Shown: one piece after another, positions 1-4,606 of the stretch
Position numbering within the stretch: the stretch's first letter is position 1
Layout: each line of letters starts with the position of its first letter
Assembly (NCBI GenBank): GCA_029004655.1
Contig: JAQVYP010000081.1
Coordinates: 1 to 7,847 of the forward strand
Source of the DNA: Oscillospiraceae bacterium
GTDB lineage: Bacteria > Bacillota > Clostridia > Oscillospirales > Acutalibacteraceae
DNA length: 7,847 nt
Direction: 5' to 3'
Program-made: the position numbers and the translations under genes
Notes under the pieces: generated by a model
Seen by the model: the letters and a program-made list of their open reading frames with translations, nothing else
Database searches by the model: none
Told to the model about the DNA's origin: nothing

Positions 1-103
1 CGTACATATCCTGCCTTTCGGCACCCGCAGCTTCAGCATATTTCTCAACCGTAATATATTCAACATCATCAGCCACAATTATGGCTATTTTAAGTTCTTT
101 CAA
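1..103 (-). CDS. N-terminal fragment of an unidentified protein, possibly a nucleoside phosphorylase/MTA-SAH nucleosidase-like enzyme (3' end outside the window)
   Basis: Only the first 34 codons are present; the frame runs off the left edge. The start is a TTG at 103-101, chosen because a clear ribosome site (GGCGGAG, 111-117) lies 7 nt upstream and no better start is in frame. The peptide begins MKELKIAIIVADD and continues with VEY...VEKYAEAAGAE. This is a hydrophobic first beta strand followed by an acidic turn and a helix, as at the N-terminus of Rossmann-like or phosphorylase-type alpha/beta proteins. From memory it resembles clostridial 5'-methylthioadenosine/S-adenosylhomocysteine nucleosidase-like proteins, but no catalytic residue is visible, so the function is a guess. 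It lies downstream of a terminator and therefore probably has its own promoter, which I could not place with confidence. The existence of the gene is much better supported than its name. Confidence 0.6.
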   Translation of the reverse strand, partial: MKELKIAIIVADDVEYITVEKYAEAAGAERQDMY

Positions 104-307
104 GTTTTTTCTCCGCCTTACTATATACACTGGGTAATTGCAAAATTACGAATGCTCTCGATAATTTGTCACCGATTGTAACAGACTTTCAGGGAACCGT
201 AATACTTATTATTATAATTGTAGGAAATAGTCTTTACTGTTCCGTTGGCTGTTCCGAAATAAGAGTAGAATTGCACCTATGTGTACGCACGACACAAGCG
301 CAAGCTC
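104..307. other. Gene-free leader/intergenic stretch upstream of the leftmost gene
   Basis: I see no coding potential here on either strand. A perfect minus-strand TATAAT is at 211-216 but has no recognisable -35 at 16-18 nt, so it is only a possible -10 for the leftmost gene; if it is used, the leader is about 100 nt. A small AT-rich hairpin (6-bp arms 134-139 and 144-149, 4-nt loop) lies about 30 nt before the start codon. A second small stem (280-284 with 292-296) sits just outside the palindromic element. None matches a riboswitch that I recognise. Confidence 0.4.
111..117 (-). promoter_or_regulatory. Ribosome binding site fixing a TTG start
   Basis: GGCGGAG on the minus strand ends 7 nt before the TTG at 103-101. 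No ATG or GTG is at a suitable distance, so this site decides the start of the leftmost partial gene. Confidence 0.65.
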
Positions 308-464
308 ATACTAATTCCAATTAAAAAGTGACCAAGATTTGCGAGGATTTTGTTTGTGAGACAAGGCGGAGGACGAAGGCGGGCTATCGCCCGCCGAGAA
401 CGACAACGCAGTCTCGCAAACAAAAGACCGCGAAGATTGGTTGATTTTTATTTGGAATTAGTAT
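308..464. repeat. 157-bp palindromic, MITE-like intergenic repeat element
   Basis: The ends are exact 13-bp inverted repeats: ATACTAATTCCAA at 308-320 and its reverse complement at 452-464. The complementarity continues inward. Aligning 308-362 with the reverse complement of 411-464 gives about 44 matches in 55 positions, including TTTGTGAGAC (353-362) against GTCTCGCAAA (411-420). The centre is a 7-bp GC-rich hairpin, GGCGGGC (378-384) and GCCCGCC (389-395), with a 4-nt TATC loop. The whole element could thus fold into one long stem-loop as DNA or RNA. It has no credible gene; a 66-codon plus-strand frame over it reads a basic, low-complexity product. The size, terminal repeats and intergenic position fit a non-autonomous MITE-type or palindromic dispersed repeat. 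No clear target-site duplication is visible, and only one copy is in this window, so mobility is an inference. Confidence 0.75.
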
Positions 465-493
465 CAACGACCAAAAAAACAACAACATTCAAC

Positions 494-524
494 AAAGGCG
501 GCTTTTACAAACGAAGCCGCCTTT
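494..524 (-). terminator. Rho-independent-type terminator hairpin after the zinc-ribbon gene
   Basis: This is a perfect 11-bp stem, AAAGGCGGCTT (494-504) with AAGCCGCCTTT (514-524), and a 9-nt loop. It starts 18 nt past the stop codon at 543. On the minus strand the stem ends in TTT, but the following run is interrupted, and a T7 tract comes only about 15 nt further on, so termination may be less than complete. The hairpin is symmetrical and could also act on any plus-strand transcript, though no plus-strand gene is seen. Confidence 0.75.
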
Positions 525-542
525 GCCTGAATATTATTACTT

Positions 543-911
543 TTATTTGAGTTTCTCGCCGCAAGCTGAGCAAAAACTTGCAGAATCGTAATTTGCAAAT
601 CCACATTTCGAGCAAACAACATTGCCCTTGCTTTCGGCAATTTTCTTTTTAAGGGCTACGAGGCGCTCGTTTTTTTCAACAAGCTGAGAAACTAGCTCTT
701 TTGCTTCCTCTGCAGGTTCAAGACCATCTTCAACTAATTGATAATATATATTGCCAAGCGTTTCATAGTCTTTTGAAATCTGAGAGTTTAAAGTATCCGC
801 ATTTATTCTTAGCTTGCTTGTGTTAACAACTTCGTTTGTCTTTTTTTCGGCACAATCGAGAACTTCTTTTGCCTTTTCAAGAGCTCCTTCAAAAAATCCC
901 ACTATCAGCAC
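543..911 (-). CDS. Small coiled-coil protein with a C-terminal zinc ribbon, function unknown
   Basis: The protein has 122 residues from the GTG at 911-909. A second GTG at 902-900 would give 119 residues starting MGFFEGALEK, which looks more like the usual start of such proteins. The ribosome site AGGAAGG (914-920) does not settle it, being slightly close for the first start and slightly far for the second. Residues from about 8 to 95 are charged and helical (KAKEV, EAKELVSQLVEKNERLVALKKK), probably a coiled coil. The C-terminus holds CSKC (Cys100, Cys103) and CSAC (Cys114, Cys117), a four-Cys zinc ribbon of the type used for protein or nucleic-acid contacts. No signal peptide or membrane segment is present. 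It has its own promoter upstream and a hairpin terminator downstream, so it is probably a single-gene unit. Similar coiled-coil/zinc-ribbon proteins are common in Bacillota, with no role that I can assign. Confidence 0.85.
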   Translation of the reverse strand: MLIVGFFEGALEKAKEVLDCAEKKTNEVVNTSKLRINADTLNSQISKDYETLGNIYYQLVEDGLEPAEEAKELVSQLVEKNERLVALKKKIAESKGNVVCSKCGFANYDSASFCSACGEKLK

Positions 912-913
912 GC

Positions 914-920
914 CCTTCCT
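914..920 (-). promoter_or_regulatory. Ribosome binding site of the zinc-ribbon gene
   Basis: AGGAAGG on the minus strand is followed by GC and then the GTG at 911-909. It is 11 nt from the alternative GTG at 902-900. The site is strong in sequence but leaves the start undecided. Confidence 0.6.
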
Positions 921-939
921 AAATTTATTTTGTAAGGTT

Positions 940-967
940 ATTATAGCACATAATTAAAATATTTCAA
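940..967 (-). promoter_or_regulatory. Sigma-A-type promoter for the zinc-ribbon gene
   Basis: The -35 is TTGAAA (962-967), the spacer is 16 nt, and the -10 is a perfect TATAAT (940-945) preceded by TGC, an extended -10. Transcription would begin near 933, giving a leader of about 20-30 nt that contains the AGGAAGG site. The -35 overlaps the TGA stop (964-966) of the upstream kinase gene. This indicates a separately controlled small gene, although read-through from the upstream unit is also possible because no terminator lies between. Confidence 0.75.
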
Positions 968-1908
968 TAATTCTCTTCAAACATACCACCGGAAATAAAT
1001 TCACGGATAAGTGAATTAATCGGCACGAAATCCTGACTTATTGATACTACATCTTTAAGTCCGTAATTTATATCTTTTACATATGAACAATGTTCGCTAT
1101 CCGTTGGTACTTTCTCAAGCAACTCTAAAATTCTGTCTTTCAAAACAGCCGGTTCATAACCGTGGAAAGTATCAAACTTATAGTCTGCAGTTTTTTTGAA
1201 TTGATACAGATATTTTTCCTCGCCCAGCAGAACATTCGGCCACATTTTCAATGTATTTTCGGCTGAAGAATTTCGATATACGGAATCCCTTACTATTCGC
1301 CTGATAAGTCGCATTTGTCTGCCTGTTAATAATTGCTGTCCATCTTCGTTTAATGTGGAAGTAATGCTTATATAAAGCTTAAACAATTTTTCTCGTGGCA
1401 AATTTTCAAATAGGAGTGGGTTAAGGGCATGGATACCTTCAACAATTGCCAAACCGTTATCTTCAAGCTCTATTTGAATTCTTTTCTCACTTCTTTTGGC
1501 AACTTTAAAATCAAACCTTGGGATACTGCAAGCGCCTGTGTTGATAAGATCTTCAAAGGAACGATGAATTTCCTTGATATCCAACGAATGAACCGATTCA
1601 AAATCCGGATTACCCTTTTCATCAAGCGGCATTTTATTGATAGGTTGATAAAAATTATCAAGAGAAATCACATGAGTTTTAATATTCAGTTCTTCAAGAT
1701 AATAACACAATATATGTGCTGTTGTTGTCTTACCCGAACCGGAAGGTCCGGCAAGCATAATGATTTTGTTGTTAGAGTCACTCTTAATCGTAGTTGCCAA
1801 ATCAGCTATTCTTTTATGATATGCTTTTTCAGCAATGTCTATAAACTGCCCGGGGCTTGCTTTTAGTTCACTATTTATTTCAGAAACTGTATAATTCATA
1901 AAATTCAC
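964..1908 (-). CDS. Uridine-kinase-like P-loop nucleoside kinase
   Basis: The protein has 314 residues from a GTG at 1908-1906. An ATG at 1899-1897 (start MNYTVSEI) is equally possible, since the AAGG ribosome site (1911-1914) is 3 nt from the GTG and 12 nt from the ATG. The Walker A motif is GPSGSGKT (54-61), followed by SLDNFY (82-87) with the conserved Asp84 of the uridine kinase/phosphoribulokinase family, EGIHALNP (157-164), and an Arg-rich lid (RQMRLIRRIVRD, 197-208). It probably phosphorylates a nucleoside such as uridine or cytidine with ATP or GTP in the cytosol; the substrate is not shown by the sequence. Many clostridial relatives are about 550 residues and carry N-terminal TGS and threonyl-tRNA-synthetase-like domains. 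This copy has only about 50 residues before the P-loop, so it is a short form. It is the last gene of the dtd unit, and its start overlaps the end of hemZ. Confidence 0.87.
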   Translation of the reverse strand: MNFMNYTVSEINSELKASPGQFIDIAEKAYHKRIADLATTIKSDSNNKIIMLAGPSGSGKTTTAHILCYYLEELNIKTHVISLDNFYQPINKMPLDEKGNPDFESVHSLDIKEIHRSFEDLINTGACSIPRFDFKVAKRSEKRIQIELEDNGLAIVEGIHALNPLLFENLPREKLFKLYISITSTLNEDGQQLLTGRQMRLIRRIVRDSVYRNSSAENTLKMWPNVLLGEEKYLYQFKKTADYKFDTFHGYEPAVLKDRILELLEKVPTDSEHCSYVKDINYGLKDVVSISQDFVPINSLIREFISGGMFEENY

Positions 1909-3349
1909 TTACCTTATTCTTTCGGTCGAGCATTGTGCCAAATTCATTTATATATTCATATGGATATTTATAATTGAAAATTCTTTCAATATTATTCCCA
2001 TTTGGTTGACGGAGTTTAGTTACCGCTGACGCACCGCATGCAAGTATTGTATGGGTTTCGTCCATAATATATACATTGTAAAGTCCTTCATATCCCGGTT
2101 TTGCATACCCTACATTTTCAAGATTACCGACAGTTTTTCCCTGTCTGTACATATAATATGGCAATATGTTTGCCGCTGTCAGCCTTTCATAAGCCATTTT
2201 AACCATTCCGTCGGCAACTTTTCCTTGTTCAAGGCCAAAAAACGCATTTGCCTTTGTTAATGTGGAGGAGCGTTTCATCGATAGCGAATGAACGGTTATG
2301 CTTTGCGGTGAAAGCGCCAAGATTTGATCCAAAGTATTACTGAAGCTTTCTATTGTGTCCCCATAAAGCCCTGCAATCAAATCCATATTAATGTTTTGGA
2401 ATCCAACATCGATTGCCAGTTTATATGCATCAATGGTCTGCTGTGCGGTATGTTTGCGCTCAATTGAACGCAGGACTTCGTCGTTCATTGTTTGTGGATT
2501 TATGCTGATGCGGGTTACTCCGGCATTTTTAATTGTTTGGAGCTTTTCATACGTTATAGTGTCCGGTCTGCCTGCCTCAACCGTATATTCCTCTAATGCC
2601 CGTAAATCAAAACATTCAGCGATTTTTGAAAACAGTTTTTCAAGCCCTACTGCTTCCAATGTGGTGGGTGTTCCTCCGCCGATATATATTGTTTGCAACT
2701 TCAAATTTGCTTTTTTTGCTAGCACAGCAGTATATTCAATTTCTTTGCAAAGCAGTTCCAAATATTCGGGTATTAGTTTTCCCGCATTTTCAATGGAATG
2801 TGATACAAATGAGCAATAATTGCAGCGGCTCGGGCAAAACGGAATTGCAACGTAAAGGCTGAATGATTGAGGGGTTGAGCGTGAAATAATTTTTTCTTCG
2901 TGGCTCAAACAGCGGTCACACAGCATTGCTTTGCTGTTAGATACAAGCAACTTTTCTTTTAAATATTTCATGCCCTGTTCTTTGCCCATTTCACTGTAAA
3001 GCCTTGATAATAGCTTTGCAGGCCGCACACCTGTTAATATGCCCCATTGAGGCTTGTATCCGGTGATTTCGTGCAGGCAGTCATGCAAAAGAGTGCAAAG
3101 TACCAGCTCGCTAGTGTTTTCATAATCTTCGGAGCTTAAGGCTATGGATTGCCGTCTTTCCGCCATTTGCCCATCAACCTTGACCGAAACATAAAGCTCG
3201 GCCAAGTCACCGTTAATGTACCGTGCTGTCAATACTCCGTCTTCGTCCGAATCCACAGTTACAAAGACAAATTTTTCAAACGGCATGAAAAGTCGGCATA
3301 CTTTTTCGAGTTCATATTTAAAGCTATTGTTTATAATTGAAAATTTCAT
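1880..3349 (-). CDS. hemZ: HemZ-type radical SAM protein (annotated as coproporphyrinogen dehydrogenase)
   Basis: The protein has 489 residues and an ATG start that overlaps the stop of the upstream hydrolase gene as ATGA. The N-terminal part (about 1-160) has the HemZ-specific segment GYKPQWGILTGVRPAKL (97-113). The radical SAM core follows, with the cluster motif CPSRCNYC (Cys172, Cys176, Cys179), then GGGTPTT (224-230) for S-adenosylmethionine binding and VEAGRPDT (257-264). A HemN-like C-terminal part runs from about 360 onward. The family is related to oxygen-independent coproporphyrinogen III oxidase (HemN) and to the heme chaperone HemW. The residue two after the third cluster Cys is Phe181, whereas HemN has a fourth Cys there, so decarboxylase activity is doubtful. 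No other heme gene is in the window. Additional Cys residues at 85, 91, 144 and 147 are noted. Family assignment is firm; the reaction is not. Confidence 0.9.
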   Translation of the reverse strand: MKFSIINNSFKYELEKVCRLFMPFEKFVFVTVDSDEDGVLTARYINGDLAELYVSVKVDGQMAERRQSIALSSEDYENTSELVLCTLLHDCLHEITGYKPQWGILTGVRPAKLLSRLYSEMGKEQGMKYLKEKLLVSNSKAMLCDRCLSHEEKIISRSTPQSFSLYVAIPFCPSRCNYCSFVSHSIENAGKLIPEYLELLCKEIEYTAVLAKKANLKLQTIYIGGGTPTTLEAVGLEKLFSKIAECFDLRALEEYTVEAGRPDTITYEKLQTIKNAGVTRISINPQTMNDEVLRSIERKHTAQQTIDAYKLAIDVGFQNINMDLIAGLYGDTIESFSNTLDQILALSPQSITVHSLSMKRSSTLTKANAFFGLEQGKVADGMVKMAYERLTAANILPYYMYRQGKTVGNLENVGYAKPGYEGLYNVYIMDETHTILACGASAVTKLRQPNGNNIERIFNYKYPYEYINEFGTMLDRKNKVSEFYELYSF

Positions 3350-3978
3350 ATATTGTTTACCATGTACGGATTGTTTCTTTTTTCCTTTTCGAGAGTGGTC
3401 GGTGTACCGTGCCCCGGATAGACAAAATAATCGTTATCTAAGGCTGACAGCTCATGAAGTGACTTCATCATTTTATTATAGTCACCGGTGGGAAAATCGG
3501 TTCTTCCAATTGAGCCGCAAAACAAAGTATCCCCCGAAAACAACAAGTTGTCTATCAAAAAGCACACGCCGCCATCCGTATGTCCCGGAGTGTGAATCAC
3601 TTTTACTTCAATGTCACCAAACTTGAGCGTTTCGCCACCCTCAAGCAATATTTCAGACTGTTGACTAAGGTTTGGCTGAGTATATATATCATTCATCATG
3701 GTGCAAAGACTTTTTTCTGCATCGAAAAGAGCCTCGCTGTCAGCCTTGTGAATTGCAATTGGAGCATCCGTGAGTTCTTTTACTTGCGCAACTGCAGAAA
3801 TGTGATCCACATGCCCATGTGTCAGCAGAATTCCCTTGATAATATTGCTGTTTTGCTCCACTTGCTGTCGAAGCTTCTCGGTCATAAAACCGGGGTCTAT
3901 AATAACAGCCGATTGCTCGGAGCTGATAATATAACAGTTGGTGCAAAGTTGCCCAACCGAAAAAATTTTAACCTTCAT
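3346..3978 (-). CDS. Metallo-beta-lactamase-fold hydrolase, glyoxalase II-like
   Basis: The protein has 210 residues, the usual length of the short bacterial glyoxalase II-like (YcbL-type) family. All metal ligands of the binuclear site are visible: THGHVDH (53-59; His54, His56, Asp58, His59), PGHT (His133), SGDTLF (Asp150) and YPGHG (His190). GSIGRTDFP (155-163) is characteristic of the group. It probably hydrolyses a thioester such as S-lactoyl-type adducts formed in methylglyoxal detoxification, in the cytosol. The thiol partner is unknown, and Clostridia usually lack glutathione, so calling it hydroxyacylglutathione hydrolase would go too far. The ATG follows the dtd stop directly (TAAATG), with an AAAGGG ribosome site 7 nt before it inside dtd. 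Its own TGA overlaps the hemZ ATG. It therefore sits in a translationally coupled chain next to dtd and hemZ. Confidence 0.92.
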   Translation of the reverse strand: MKVKIFSVGQLCTNCYIISSEQSAVIIDPGFMTEKLRQQVEQNSNIIKGILLTHGHVDHISAVAQVKELTDAPIAIHKADSEALFDAEKSLCTMMNDIYTQPNLSQQSEILLEGGETLKFGDIEVKVIHTPGHTDGGVCFLIDNLLFSGDTLFCGSIGRTDFPTGDYNKMMKSLHELSALDNDYFVYPGHGTPTTLEKEKRNNPYMVNNI

Positions 3979-4440
3979 TTATTGTCCCTTTCTCCGCTGC
4001 AATGTATCCAATGAAATAGTAATTGGCCCGTTTAGTTTTGCAGCAATTCTCATAGCTCCTCCAAATTGGCCGCACTGAACTTGTGACACGCCCTCGTTTT
4101 TTAAGCATTCTACAAACAGGTTATATAGCTTTTCGGCTTCCTGCGGTTCTTTAGCGTTTGAAAATGAGGGGCGGTTTCCTTTTTTTGTATCGGCACAAAG
4201 GGTAAAGTTTGAAACCACCAGCGCACTTCCGTTAATATCCAGCAATGAAAGGTTCATTTTGTCAAATTCATCACAGAAAACGCGAAGTTTGGAAACCTTT
4301 TTCGCCAAAATATCGCAGTCTTCTGTAGAATCATGGTTGAAAACACCGAGCAATACCAACAGACCTTGCCCAATGCTTCCAACTGTTTTTTTATCCACAC
4401 TGACAGCAGCACTGTCAACGCGCTGAATTGTAGCTATCAT
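3979..4440 (-). CDS. dtd: D-aminoacyl-tRNA deacylase
   Basis: The protein has 153 residues, close to the family norm of about 145-150. The enzyme removes D-amino acids (and glycine mis-attached to tRNA-Ala) from tRNA, protecting translation; it works as a homodimer with an RNA-assisted active site. Visible motifs are MIATIQRVDSAAVSVD at the start, KMNLSLLD (61-68), SNFTLCADTKKGNRPSF (77-93) with the conserved Thr80, and NGPITI (137-142) carrying the Gly-cisPro pair that reaches into the partner's active site. The usual second residue of SQFTL is Gln; here it is Asn78. The start ATG is supported by ACGGAG with GGAG 5 nt upstream. A promoter ends about 28 nt before the ATG, so dtd is the first gene of the four-gene unit dtd, hydrolase, hemZ, kinase. 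Its position right after rel is common in Bacillota. Confidence 0.96.
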   Translation of the reverse strand: MIATIQRVDSAAVSVDKKTVGSIGQGLLVLLGVFNHDSTEDCDILAKKVSKLRVFCDEFDKMNLSLLDINGSALVVSNFTLCADTKKGNRPSFSNAKEPQEAEKLYNLFVECLKNEGVSQVQCGQFGGAMRIAAKLNGPITISLDTLQRRKGQ

Positions 4441-4467
4441 AATTGCTCCGTCCTATGACTCAATATT

Positions 4468-4496
4468 AGTCTATTGTGAAACCGCGGAACGGTCAA
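4468..4496 (-). promoter_or_regulatory. Sigma-A-type promoter of the dtd-hydrolase-hemZ-kinase unit
   Basis: The -35 is TTGACC (4491-4496), the spacer is exactly 17 nt, and the -10 is TAGACT (4468-4473, 4 of 6 to consensus). Transcription would start near 4461, giving a leader of about 20 nt with the GGAG site at 4446-4449. No intrinsic terminator separates this from the end of rel, so rel read-through may also feed the unit. Confidence 0.65.
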
Positions 4497-4505
4497 GACC
4501 ATTCC
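4486..4505. promoter_or_regulatory. Imperfect palindrome over the -35 of the dtd promoter, candidate operator
   Basis: The arms GGAACGGTC (4486-4494) and GACCATTCC (4497-4505) are complementary at 8 of 9 positions around a central AA. The inner GGTCAAGACC (4491-4500) contains the -35 hexamer. Its position would suit a repressor or other dimeric regulator. No T-tract follows it on either strand, so it is not a good terminator. No regulator is identified and chance cannot be excluded. Confidence 0.35.
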
Positions 4506-4606
4506 ATACAAATTGCTGCATACTTTCTTGCAACCGGTATTGAGATATTAATTGTAGAGAACTGTCCAGATTATTCCGTAACCATGATTTCCTAATCCAA
4601 TGAAAA

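Noticed and set aside
134..149. AT-rich hairpin before the leftmost gene as a riboswitch or terminator
   Set aside because: The 6-bp AT-rich stem is too weak, and no conserved riboswitch core is recognisable around it.
211..216. Perfect minus-strand TATAAT as a promoter for the leftmost gene
   Set aside because: No recognisable -35 is found 16-18 nt upstream and the region is AT-rich, so I did not list it as a promoter, only as a possibility.
350..550. Plus-strand open frame of 66 codons
   Set aside because: It runs across the palindromic repeat and the terminator hairpin, has a very basic low-complexity product, and ends inside the zinc-ribbon gene. It is explained by the repeat, not by coding selection.
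2391..2862. Plus-strand open frames of up to 142 codons opposite hemZ
   Set aside because: They lie entirely antisense to a well-conserved radical SAM gene, and their translations show no recognisable domain.
4497..4606. Search for an intrinsic terminator after rel
   Set aside because: Only 4-bp chance stems and no T-tract were found; rel may read through into the dtd unit.
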